The notes beneath the pieces are model-generated. The model saw only the letters and a program-made list of their open reading frames with translations. It did no database searches and was not told where the DNA came from. A stretch of DNA of 13,706 nt. Origin: an uncultured Alphaproteobacteria bacterium (GTDB lineage: Bacteria; Pseudomonadota; Alphaproteobacteria; CASFRQ01; SAAU01). Below, in pieces: positions 7,346 to 13,706 of the stretch; positions within the stretch are counted from its first letter, which is position 1; every line of letters begins with the position of its first letter. The translations under genes were made by a program, and so were the position numbers. The stretch lies in assembly GCA_949296785.1 (NCBI GenBank), contig CASFRQ010000092.1, positions 1-13,706 of the forward strand, in the 5' to 3' direction.

Positions 7346-8656
7346 ATGAAAATGGACGCTATTGAAAAACCGGAGCTTTTATTGCCGGCCGGTTCTTTGG
7401 AAAGGTTGAAAACGGCGGCGTTGTATGGGGCGGACGCGGTATATGCCGGTGTTCCGGCCGTGTCTTTGCGGGCCAAGACTTCTATCTCTATGGAGGAGAT
7501 GGAGGAGGGAATCGCCTTTTTGCATTCTTTGAATAAGAAAATCTACCTGACTCTAAATTTATTTACGCATAACCGGGATATTGAAAATCTTGAAAAATTT
7601 GTGGACAGGCTGAAATATCTTCGTCCGGACGGCGTGATTATCGCCGATACCGGCGTTTTTGATTATGTCGGTGAACGGCTGCCCGATTTGCCGAGGCATG
7701 TGTCCACGCAGGCGAATGTTTGTTCCTGGCTGACGGTGCAATCTTGGCGGAAAAGGGGCGCTTCTTTGTGTGTTTTGGGAAGAGAAGTTCCTTTATCCGA
7801 AATCCGGGAAATCCGGAAGAAATGTCCGGATATCCGTTTGGAAATGTTTATCCATGGCGCAATGTGCATGAGCTATTCCGGTCGTTGCCTGATTTCCAAT
7901 TTTTTGACGGGGCGGAGCGCAAATCAGGGAAAGTGCGCTCATTCCTGTCGCTGGAAATATAAAATGTATCTGGAGGAGGAAAATCGTCCCGGCGAATTTT
8001 TTGAACTGTCGGAGGATGATCACGGCAGTTATCTGATGAACTCTCGGGATTTGTGCGCGATGCCGGTTTTGAAAGAAGTGTTGGAAAGCGGTGTTAATTC
8101 TTTGAAAATAGAGGGGCGTAACAAATCGGAGCATTATGTGGCCATAACGGCGCATGCTTACCGCCATGCCATAGATGCTTATTATGCAGACCCTGAAAGT
8201 TTTAATCCGGCACCTTTTATGGCGGAGCTGGAAACTTTGCAAAACAGGGGGTATACGACAGGTTTTCTTTTAGGAAACGCCGGGCCGGAAAGCCAGAACT
8301 ATGACGCGACGGCCAGTACAAGTTCCTGGCGCGCTGCGGGCCAGGTGGCTGGTTACGATGAGCAGGGCCGGATGATTTTAACCATTCGGCATAAGATTAA
8401 AAGAGGAATGGTGTTGGAGTTTGTTTCCCCTTATTCGTTTGCTCCGATAAAAATAACGGTCGGGGATTTTTATGATGAAAGAAACGGTCAGCTTTTGGAG
8501 GAAATTTCCTGTGGTCGGCCGGGGCAAAAAATTATCCTTCCTTTGGAGTGGGGGTGGCAGGTGGCGGATAAAACGGCGGAAATGAGGGAAAGGGCGGAAA
8601 AACTGCGTTCAATGCTGCTTCCGCTCAGCGTCTGCCGTACAAAAGAGGCGGAATAA
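7346..8656 (+). CDS. trhP: U32 family protein, TrhP (YegQ)-like tRNA U34 hydroxylation enzyme
   Basis: The 436-residue protein belongs to family U32, named as peptidases but now linked to hydroxylation. Its closest match by motif is TrhP (YegQ, about 450 residues), which works in prephenate-dependent 5-hydroxylation of U34 in tRNA. Visible markers are PELLLPAGSLERLKTAALYG (9-28), GADAVYAG (28-35), MFIHGAMCMSYSGRC (167-181), NQGKCAHSCRWKY (193-205), HGSYLMNSRDL (226-236), SLKIEGRNKS (252-261) and RGYTTGFL (301-308). Cys174, 181, 197 and 201 match the conserved cysteine set, plausible ligands of an iron-sulphur cluster. The ATG at 7352 is an alternative start; the ribosome site (GGGAA, 7340-7344) is weak and suits it slightly better. 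It is the only gene between the efflux operon and a convergent trmFO, so probably has its own promoter. Confidence 0.88.
   Translation: MKMDAIEKPELLLPAGSLERLKTAALYGADAVYAGVPAVSLRAKTSISMEEMEEGIAFLHSLNKKIYLTLNLFTHNRDIENLEKFVDRLKYLRPDGVIIADTGVFDYVGERLPDLPRHVSTQANVCSWLTVQSWRKRGASLCVLGREVPLSEIREIRKKCPDIRLEMFIHGAMCMSYSGRCLISNFLTGRSANQGKCAHSCRWKYKMYLEEENRPGEFFELSEDDHGSYLMNSRDLCAMPVLKEVLESGVNSLKIEGRNKSEHYVAITAHAYRHAIDAYYADPESFNPAPFMAELETLQNRGYTTGFLLGNAGPESQNYDATASTSSWRAAGQVAGYDEQGRMILTIRHKIKRGMVLEFVSPYSFAPIKITVGDFYDERNGQLLEEISCGRPGQKIILPLEWGWQVADKTAEMRERAEKLRSMLLPLSVCRTKEAE
8494..8520 (+). repeat. 27-base direct repeat, copy 2 (inside the U32 gene)
   Basis: Second copy of the repeat at 7154-7180; here it is coding and gives the residues LLEEISCGR near the C-terminus of the U32 protein. 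It carries the same AGGAAATTTCCT palindrome (8499-8510). Confidence 0.85.
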
Positions 8657-8736
8657 GTAGGAGTCTATGCCTTTACTCAATGAGGGCGAATGTATAATAA
8701 GAATTATAGATTGAATCGTGATTTATATAGGATAGT

Positions 8737-8763
8737 TCTCTTAAAATTTGAAAAAGAGATTTT
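8737..8763 (+). terminator. Weak terminator candidate after the U32 gene
   Basis: TCTCTT (8737-8742) pairs with AAGAGA (8754-8759), followed by TTTT. It lies about 80 bases beyond the U32 stop codon. The stem has only two G-C pairs, so confidence is low. Confidence 0.25.
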
Positions 8764-9004
8764 ATCGTTCAAGCGACTTTTTCAGAAGGTTGAATAAACG
8801 AAATAAATAAAAGAAGAAGGAGAGAATAAATAGAAGCATAGGGAGATGGATTGTTTTCGGTTAATATGAGGGATAAGCCATAGATAAATGGGGTGCCCTT
8901 GGTTTAAGGTAAAACATAAGCATTCCTTATTTAAAAAACGGATTTTTATCCTATTCTCATCATAATTAAAATATGCCCTTTATTAAAAAAATGAGGATAA
9001 AAAG

Positions 9005-9025
9005 ACGGCCCTGAGAGGCTGTTTT
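9005..9025 (+). terminator. Hairpin with T-run, possible terminator
   Basis: ACGGCC (9005-9010) pairs with GGCTGT (9017-9022), including one G-U pair, around the loop CTGAGA, and is followed by further T residues. It sits directly after the bulged hairpin at 8943-9003, so it could end the U32 transcript or a small RNA made from this spacer. Confidence 0.35.
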
Positions 9026-9106
9026 AGATTGCGGAATGGTTTTTTACTTACAGTTTACTGTTTGTAGAAAGAAAAAATATGATGGATTTTTTTCTTACAT
9101 TTATGA

Positions 9107-9129
9107 GAAAAAGGGATGCAGCCTTTTTC
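9107..9129. terminator. Candidate bidirectional terminator between convergent genes
   Basis: GAAAAAGG (9107-9114) and CCTTTTTC (9122-9129) form an 8-bp stem with a 7-base loop. With A-rich and T-rich arms it reads as a stem ending in T on both strands, the usual form of a shared terminator between convergent genes, here U32 and trmFO. The 5' arm can also pair with TTTTTCT at 9089-9095. Its G-C content is low. Confidence 0.4.
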
Positions 9130-9253
9130 AAAGAAGGGTTTGTTGCCGAGGTAAGAGGGGAAAAGAAAGATAGTCCCCTTAGGTAGATTTGGTTAAAAAG
9201 AGAATCCGGGGGGAGGGAGGAGGGTAGACAGAAAATAAGGAAACATAAAGTTT

Positions 9254-10612
9254 CTACCCTGATAAGGCTTCCAGCCAGCCGGATAAAGCCTCCAGTGCCC
9301 GGGTAGCGTACAGTTCTTTTTTATCGCGTCCTTTTTTCTTTTTTCCCTCATGAACGATTTCCGGAAACAGGCCGAAGTTGATGTTCATCGGTTGGAAAGT
9401 ATCCGCATTTCCTTCCGTTACATGGCGCAGCATCGCGCCGAACGCCGTTTCTTCGGGCGGAAGAGGGGCCTCTTTCCCTTTTGTTTCAAAAGCGGTGAAC
9501 ACGCCTGCGAGAAAACCCATCGCGGCGCTTTCAATATACCCTTCGCAACCGGAAACCTGCCCAGCCAACCGGATATGAGGCCAAGCCTTGAAAGCCAACC
9601 GGTTATCCAACAGTTCGGGAGACTTCAAAAAAGTATTGCGGTGAATACCCCCTAAACGGGCAAAAACAGCATTTTCCAATCCGGGAATCTGAGTAAAGAC
9701 CCGCTTTTGCGCGCCGTAGGTCAACTTTGTCTGAAACCCGACCATATTCATCAGGCGGCCATCCTTTGTCTCTTTACGCAGTTGGACAACGGCGTAAGGG
9801 CGCGTGTTCCCCTGATGCGGGTTGCGAAGGCCGACCGGCTTCATCGGGCCGAAAGCCAAAGTGTCAGGCCCTCTGGATGCAAGAACTTCTACCGGCAGGC
9901 ATCCTTCAAAATAACCGGTGTCTTTTTCCCATGCTTTAAAGGGGACGGTTTCTTCCGTCTTTAAAAGACGCACGAAGTTTTCGTATTCTTCCTTGGTTAA
10001 AGGGCAGTTGAGGTAATCTTCTTTGTCTCCTTTGTCATAGCGGGATTGATACCACGCTTTGTCCATGTTGACGGAGTCGGTGTAAACAATCGGCGCGATG
10101 GCATCAAAAAAGTGCAGAGAGTCCGTCTTTGTCAGTCGCTGCATTTCTTCCGCCATTTTGTCGGAAGTCAAAGGGCCGGTGGCAACAATAACGGACGTTT
10201 TTTCCGCGTCGTTCAGAAAATCGGACAAGAGTGCCTCTTGATGAACAATCTTAATAAGAGGGTGGGAAGAAAGCGTTTGAGTGATTTCTTTGGAAAAAGC
10301 CTCCCTGTCCACGGCCAAGGCGCCGCCCGCCGGCACTTTATGTTTGTCCGCCGCCCGCATGATAAGAGAACCCGCCCGGCGCATTTCCTCGTGCATCAGG
10401 CCGACGGCATTGTGCATATAGTCATCGGAACGCAGGGAGTTGGAACACACAAGCTCGGCAAATTCCGCCGTTTTATGCGCCGGCGTTGTTTTTTCGGGGC
10501 GCATTTCAAATAAGGTGACCTCAATGCCTCGGTTTGCCAGTTGCCAGGCCGCTTCCGACCCGGCCAGACCCGCGCCGATGACGACGGATTTGTTTTTTTG
10601 TTGTGTTTTCAT
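9254..10612 (-). CDS. trmFO: Folate-dependent tRNA (uracil-54-C5) methyltransferase TrmFO
   Basis: The 452-residue flavoprotein methylates U54 in the T-loop of tRNA, taking the carbon from methylenetetrahydrofolate and reducing it with FADH2. The N-terminal FAD-binding motif VIGAGLAGSEAA (11-22) is followed by the acidic end of the second strand (EMRPEKTTPAHKT, 36-48). Cys56 (LVCSNSLRSDD) and Cys238 (YFEGCLPVEVLASRG) are at the places of the two functionally important cysteines of the family. Other hallmarks are DAIAPIVY (170-177), FGPMKPVGLRNPH (254-266), QLRKE (277-281), GFQTKLTYGAQ (292-302), GQVSGCEGYIESAA (351-364) and MNINFGLFP (409-417). The length is usual for the family, with a Lys-rich stretch at 424-432 as the only local oddity. 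Divergent from the Sel1 gene with a 76-base gap; the upstream ribosome site is weak. Confidence 0.96.
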   Translation of the reverse strand: MKTQQKNKSVVIGAGLAGSEAAWQLANRGIEVTLFEMRPEKTTPAHKTAEFAELVCSNSLRSDDYMHNAVGLMHEEMRRAGSLIMRAADKHKVPAGGALAVDREAFSKEITQTLSSHPLIKIVHQEALLSDFLNDAEKTSVIVATGPLTSDKMAEEMQRLTKTDSLHFFDAIAPIVYTDSVNMDKAWYQSRYDKGDKEDYLNCPLTKEEYENFVRLLKTEETVPFKAWEKDTGYFEGCLPVEVLASRGPDTLAFGPMKPVGLRNPHQGNTRPYAVVQLRKETKDGRLMNMVGFQTKLTYGAQKRVFTQIPGLENAVFARLGGIHRNTFLKSPELLDNRLAFKAWPHIRLAGQVSGCEGYIESAAMGFLAGVFTAFETKGKEAPLPPEETAFGAMLRHVTEGNADTFQPMNINFGLFPEIVHEGKKKKGRDKKELYATRALEALSGWLEALSG

Positions 10613-10688
10613 GAGCTTTTCTTTTATATTAAAATAAATATGATTTTTTATGTGTACCTGATTTTACGGGATAATTCAATTTAAAAAA
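10613..10688. promoter_or_regulatory. Divergent promoter region of trmFO and the Sel1-repeat gene
   Basis: Both genes start at the edges of this 76-base A/T-rich spacer, so their promoters must overlap here or enter the coding regions. On the minus strand a TTGAAT lies at the Sel1 side and could serve as the -35 of trmFO; on the plus strand GATAAT (10670-10675) could be a -10 for the Sel1 gene. Neither has a good partner at the right distance, so exact sites are not settled. Confidence 0.4.
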
Positions 10689-11804
10689 ATGAAACGCGGC
10701 GTTGTCATAGTGGTGGGAGCGATTCTTGCGGCGGAGGTTGGGCAAGCGCCTTTTGCTTTGGCCGAGGAAGTTTTGCCCCCTATAACGGGAAAGGCGGAAA
10801 AGTCCGCCGACGAGACGGCAAAAATAAAGAAGAGCGATAAAAAAGAGGCGGTCTCTGCTCGGTTTGACATGCAAAAATTAAAAGAGACGGAGCCGGTTTT
10901 TGACTTTATAGACCGTTCCGATTGGATTGCATTGGGCCGGATGTATGAAGAAAGGTTTCATGACAAAAGGCAGGCGTTCAAATATTACTATGAGGCGGCG
11001 CAGGCCGGCGACGCGGAAGGGCAGTTTCGTTTGGCGGCTTTGTATGAAAGTTTTCGCAATAAAGACAATGACAGGATTGTTTCCTGGTTGAAAAAAGCGG
11101 CGGCGCAGGGACATTTGGAGGCTCAGTTCGCTTTGGGAAAAATTTATCACTTCGGCCGCAAAGGCGTTCTGCCGGACTTAAGGGAAGCGGTTTTCTGGTA
11201 TAAAAAAGCGGCGGAACAAGGGGATAAAGAAGCTTTGCGCAATATGGACCTGATTTTGGCCAGCGAGCCGGTCAAGGGCAAGGTAACCGGCGATGATAAG
11301 TGGGATTTGCAGTGGCATAAGAAGTTTGCGCAGTCCGGCGATGCCGAAAGTATGTACGAGCTGGCCAAGGCTTTGGAAACAGGTGCACACGGCGTAAAAG
11401 TTGATTACGCGGAAGCAAAACGTTTGTATGAGGAGTCGGCCAAGAAAGGTTACATTGAAGCGCAGTGCCGTCTGGCGCAGATTTTTTTGAAGGAAGGGAA
11501 AGAAAAAGAGGCGTTTTACTGGTATGAGCAGGCCTCTTTAATGGATTACGCTTTGGCTCAGAAAAAGTTGGCCGAATTTTACAGGGACGGAACCGGTTGC
11601 GACAAAGATTTGGAAAAGTCTTATTTATGGCTGTATCTGTCCGTGACTTCCATGTTTCCTTATGAAGAGGAAGGGGAGTTGTTCGCTTCTTCGCCGGAGT
11701 TGGAAGCCGCCGCTTCTTCTTTATCAAAAGAACAAAGAGAAAAAGTGATGCGGCAGGCGGAACCTTTTATTCAGAAGATGCGTCCGTACGCTTTGGAAAA
11801 ATAA
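10689..11804 (+). CDS. Exported Sel1-repeat protein
   Basis: The 371-residue product starts with a signal peptide (MKRGVVIVVGAILAAEVG, likely cut after ALA at 23-25), then a charged linker rich in Lys, Glu and Ala (26-65). From about 78 onward it is built from Sel1-like helical repeats, recognised by the A-x-G-x-x-x-A-x-x-x-L-x-x-x-Y pattern: AAQAGDAEGQFRLAALYE (103-120), AAAQGHLEAQFALGKIYH (137-154), AAEQGDKEAL (174-183), FAQSGDAESMYELAKALE (213-230), SAKKGYIEAQCRLAQIFL (250-267) and ASLMDYALAQKKLAEFYRDG (282-301). Such repeats bind other proteins and usually serve as scaffolds in the envelope or in signalling; no enzymatic residues are evident. Partner and role are unknown. No good ribosome site precedes the ATG. 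A 238-base gap separates it from dusB, so shared transcription is uncertain. Confidence 0.85.
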   Translation: MKRGVVIVVGAILAAEVGQAPFALAEEVLPPITGKAEKSADETAKIKKSDKKEAVSARFDMQKLKETEPVFDFIDRSDWIALGRMYEERFHDKRQAFKYYYEAAQAGDAEGQFRLAALYESFRNKDNDRIVSWLKKAAAQGHLEAQFALGKIYHFGRKGVLPDLREAVFWYKKAAEQGDKEALRNMDLILASEPVKGKVTGDDKWDLQWHKKFAQSGDAESMYELAKALETGAHGVKVDYAEAKRLYEESAKKGYIEAQCRLAQIFLKEGKEKEAFYWYEQASLMDYALAQKKLAEFYRDGTGCDKDLEKSYLWLYLSVTSMFPYEEEGELFASSPELEAAASSLSKEQREKVMRQAEPFIQKMRPYALEK

Positions 11805-12042
11805 GGTTGGAAGGTGCCTTTGAACAATAAGTCAACGCGCCTTTTATCCTGTATGGGTTGGAAACAGGACCCATCGTCTGAAAGAAGCTTAAAAGGAGCG
11901 GGCCGAAACGGGCCTAAAAACAAAAGCGGGGGACGGTCAACGGTCAAAAGAGGGACGGAAGTATCATTTTTTTGCCGTAAAGGCCGAAAGGATGGGAGCA
12001 AACGGAAATAACCGGGGTATTTTTGATAAAGCCGATTTTTAG
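11805..12042 (+). other. Spacer upstream of dusB with a two-part stem-loop
   Basis: I see no convincing gene here; a GTG frame at 11814-12011 encodes a basic, low-complexity peptide unlike any family I know. The sequence can fold: an outer stem CGCGCCTTTT (11836-11845) with AAAAGGAGCG (11891-11900), 9 of 10 paired, encloses ATGGGTT (11853-11859) with GACCCAT (11868-11874), 7 bp including one T-G. A short GGCC-GGCC stem follows. No T-run follows either stem, so it is not a simple terminator; a leader RNA of the dusB operon is possible. A tandem ACGGTCA repeat lies near 11934. Confidence 0.4.
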
Positions 12043-13365
12043 ATGAAAATGAAAGATCAAGACAATACTAACGCAGAAAAAAGCGAAAAAATAAGGAAAG
12101 CGTTATATGCGCATCCGATGGTGTCGGCGCCGATGGCGGGGGTGACGGATGTGCCTTTCCGCCGGATGGTGCGTGCGTTCGGCGGCCAGCTGATTTATTC
12201 GGAAATGATGGAGGCGGACTGCCTTCTGTGTCATCCGCAAAGAGAACTGAAAAGATTGGGAACTTTGGCGGAATGTCAGCCGATGATCATTCAGCTTTTG
12301 GGAAAAAGGCCGCAACAGATGCAAGATGCCGCCCTGATTTTGGAACAAGAGGGTGCCTTTGCCCTGGATATCAATATGGGATGCCCGGCGCAGAAGGTGT
12401 TGCGCTCTGAAAAAGGGGCGGCTCTTTTGAAAAAAACGGGCTTGGCAATGGAAATAACGGAGGCGGTCAGCCAAGCCGTATCTATCCCGGTCGGCGTTAA
12501 AATCCGCAACGGCTGGTCCTTGGAATGGAATGAGAGAAACGGTTTTGATATCGCTTCTTTTGCCATTAAAATGGAAGAGGCCGGCGCCGCTTTTATCGCG
12601 GTTCACGGCCGAACGGCAAAAGACGGGTATGCGGGAAAAGCGGACTGGAACTGTGTTCGGCACGTTAAGGAATCTGTCGGCGTTCCCATTATCGGCAACG
12701 GAGATATTGCTTGTCCAGAGGATGCTTGGGGAAAAAAAGCTTTTGCCGGATGCGACGGCGTGATGGTCGGGCGCGGCATTCTGGGACGCCCTTGGTTACT
12801 GGCCGAAATGGAGGAGGGCGATTGTTTTTGCGACAATTCGGACGGCGGAAAGAAGGGGCGGCATCCTTATGCTTCCGATAATAAGGGGGTGTTGAAGGCG
12901 GCGCAAGACGGTTGTTTTCTACATATTTTGGAAAGTTCTCCTGTTATTGAAGAAAATCAAGCCGACGAGAAAACTTCCTTTTTTTCTGCAAGCTGTTCAA
13001 GGAAAAATGAAAAAATGGGAAAACGGCCGGAGAGCGAGGAAAAAGAAAGTCCTCGGGCTCATAATATTAAAGAAATAAAAAGAGCGGCGTTTCAAGAATG
13101 CTTTCAAAGGTCCGAAAAGAAGGAAAAAGGCAGGTTCGTGCCGCAAAACGCTTTTTCCTCCCCGGCGGAGGTTGTGTTGGCGCATTTTCGCGAAATGGCG
13201 GATTTTTACGGCTTGCCGCACGGCATTTTTGTTGCGCGCAAGCATTTATCCTGGTATGCTGAAGGTCGCGCGGGGGGCAAGGAGTTTAAAGAAAAAGTTT
13301 TCAAACAGACGGATGTCCGGCAAATTGAACGGATGATTATGGATTTTTTTGAAGACGCCGGATAA
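12043..13365 (+). CDS. dusB: tRNA-dihydrouridine synthase DusB (NifR3) with a large insertion
   Basis: This FMN enzyme reduces uridine to dihydrouridine in the tRNA D-loop. The TIM barrel shows PMVSAPMAGVTDVPFRRMVR (25-44), the catalytic block INMGCPAQKV (110-119, Cys114 as proton donor), VGVKIRNGW (150-158), VHGRTAKDGYAGKADW (187-202), IIGNGDI (216-222) and VMVGRGILGRPWLL (240-253). The C-terminal helical tRNA-binding domain is also clear (HFREMADFYG, 381-390; ARKHLSWYAEG, 398-408). Between them, residues about 255-375 are Lys/Glu/Ser-rich with no recognisable fold; DusB normally has about 30 residues here and totals about 320-340, against 440. A TAG directly before the ATG fixes the upstream limit of the frame; ATG 12049 is an alternative. 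The next gene follows after 19 bases, as in dusB-fis operons. Confidence 0.94.
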   Translation: MKMKDQDNTNAEKSEKIRKALYAHPMVSAPMAGVTDVPFRRMVRAFGGQLIYSEMMEADCLLCHPQRELKRLGTLAECQPMIIQLLGKRPQQMQDAALILEQEGAFALDINMGCPAQKVLRSEKGAALLKKTGLAMEITEAVSQAVSIPVGVKIRNGWSLEWNERNGFDIASFAIKMEEAGAAFIAVHGRTAKDGYAGKADWNCVRHVKESVGVPIIGNGDIACPEDAWGKKAFAGCDGVMVGRGILGRPWLLAEMEEGDCFCDNSDGGKKGRHPYASDNKGVLKAAQDGCFLHILESSPVIEENQADEKTSFFSASCSRKNEKMGKRPESEEKESPRAHNIKEIKRAAFQECFQRSEKKEKGRFVPQNAFSSPAEVVLAHFREMADFYGLPHGIFVARKHLSWYAEGRAGGKEFKEKVFKQTDVRQIERMIMDFFEDAG

Positions 13366-13384
13366 AAGGACTCGGATATAAAAA

Positions 13385-13706
13385 ATGAATACGGAAAAAG
13401 ACCCGAAAAATTCTGTTGCTCAAAAGCAGGTTCAAAGGCGTTTATCATCTGCCTCGGAAGAGGAGGGGGATGCGGAAAAGAACAATTTTGCTTTGCCTGA
13501 GGAAAAAACGGCTCATCTCAAAGAGAGAAAAAGCGGTATCGGTTTTGTTTTGGAAGGGTACTTGAGGGCTTTTTACGCCACTCAGGATTTGAACTTTTTA
13601 ACGCCCCGATTGTATGAAAAAATTATTCGGGAAGTGGAAAGGCCTTTATGGATGGTTACCTTGGAAATAACAAAAGGCAATCGGATAAAGGCGGCTCAAA
13701 TGCTGG
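13385..13706 (+). CDS. fis: Fis-like / NtrC C-terminal-type DNA-binding protein, 3' end cut by the window edge
   Basis: The first 107 codons are visible. Residues 1-50 are charged and low in complexity. Residues 54-107 match the Fis/NtrC C-terminal family: LTPRLYEKIIREVERPLW (72-89) is the dimer helix region and LEITKGNRIKAAQML (93-107) leads into the helix-turn-helix, which would end about 15-20 residues beyond the window. E. coli Fis has the same pattern (LYDLVLAEVEQPLL then YTRGNQTRAALMMG). The preceding GYLRAFYATQDLN (58-70) resembles the stretch before the DNA-binding domain in alphaproteobacterial NtrC. There is no room for a receiver or AAA+ domain, so this is not a full NtrC. AAGGA at 13366-13370 is rather far (14 bases) from the ATG. 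It should be a nucleoid-associated or regulatory protein co-transcribed with dusB. Confidence 0.82.
   Translation, partial: MNTEKDPKNSVAQKQVQRRLSSASEEEGDAEKNNFALPEEKTAHLKERKSGIGFVLEGYLRAFYATQDLNFLTPRLYEKIIREVERPLWMVTLEITKGNRIKAAQML

Larger units (their letters stand above)
8657..9253. other. 597-base spacer between convergent genes, no gene seen
   Basis: The U32 gene (plus) and trmFO (minus) converge here. The spacer is A/T-rich with many stops in all frames, and I see no tRNA, rRNA or protein-coding stretch. It does hold several inverted repeats. The most elaborate is a bulged hairpin: TTTTTATC (8943-8950) with GATAAAAA (8996-9003), continued by CTCAT (8956-8960) with ATGAG (8991-8995). A further pair of 7-base arms, GGGTAGA (9222-9228) and TCTACCC (9253-9259), overlaps the trmFO stop codon. 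A small RNA gene is possible but not shown. Confidence 0.6.

Noticed and set aside
8888..9018. Possible thiamin riboswitch (GGGGTGCCC near 8889 and CTGAGA at 9011)
   Set aside because: The two motifs are about 120 bases apart, the second conserved half with its ACCTGATC-type block is missing, and no thiamin gene follows.
9350..10513. Several plus-strand frames of 65-155 codons opposite trmFO
   Set aside because: They are antisense to a full-length, motif-complete TrmFO and match no family.
11814..12011. A 65-codon GTG-start frame between the Sel1 gene and dusB
   Set aside because: It is a basic low-complexity peptide with no family resemblance or clear ribosome site, and it spans a segment better explained as structured non-coding spacer.
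12805..13167. Intein or inserted mobile element in dusB
   Set aside because: No intein splice residues or homing endonuclease motifs, too short, and no inverted or target-site repeats are visible at the edges.

Overview
The window reads as ordinary chromosome of a Gram-negative proteobacterium, most likely an alphaproteobacterium. The case for this is an envelope efflux operon with an outer-membrane channel, a folate-type TrmFO, and a dusB (nifR3) gene followed by a protein whose visible C-terminal half looks like the DNA-binding end of alphaproteobacterial NtrC. Genes have mixed base composition and the spacers are A/T-rich. Most genes have weak or poorly spaced ribosome binding sites. The taxonomic assignment is inference.

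Layout. 1-2039 (minus): a fused acyltransferase/acyl-ACP synthetase of the Aas type, cut by the left edge, whose acyltransferase active site appears lost. 2040-2481: A/T-rich divergent spacer. 2482-7056 (plus): a four-gene tripartite efflux operon, TolC-like channel, MacA adaptor, MacB ATPase and MacB permease, with MacB split over two genes. 7057-7345: spacer holding an apparent relic of the 3' end of the next gene and a palindrome. 7346-8656 (plus): a U32 protein of the TrhP (YegQ) type. 8657-9253: 597-base spacer between convergent genes, with several hairpins and no convincing gene. 9254-10612 (minus): trmFO. 10689-11804 (plus): an exported Sel1-repeat protein. 11805-12042: a spacer with a foldable stem. 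12043-13365 (plus): dusB with an unusual insertion. 13385 to the right edge (plus): a Fis-like DNA-binding protein.

Three of the genes (TrhP-like, TrmFO, DusB) modify tRNA, at U34, U54 and in the D-loop respectively, though they are not one operon. The efflux operon is self-contained: inner-membrane ATPase and permease, periplasmic adaptor and outer-membrane duct. The most notable points are the dusB-fis pair with an NtrC-like Fis, the inactivated-looking acyltransferase half of the Aas protein, the insertion in DusB, and the relic of the U32 gene. I found no mobile element, CRISPR array, tRNA or rRNA, and no clear sign of a wholly new multi-gene system.
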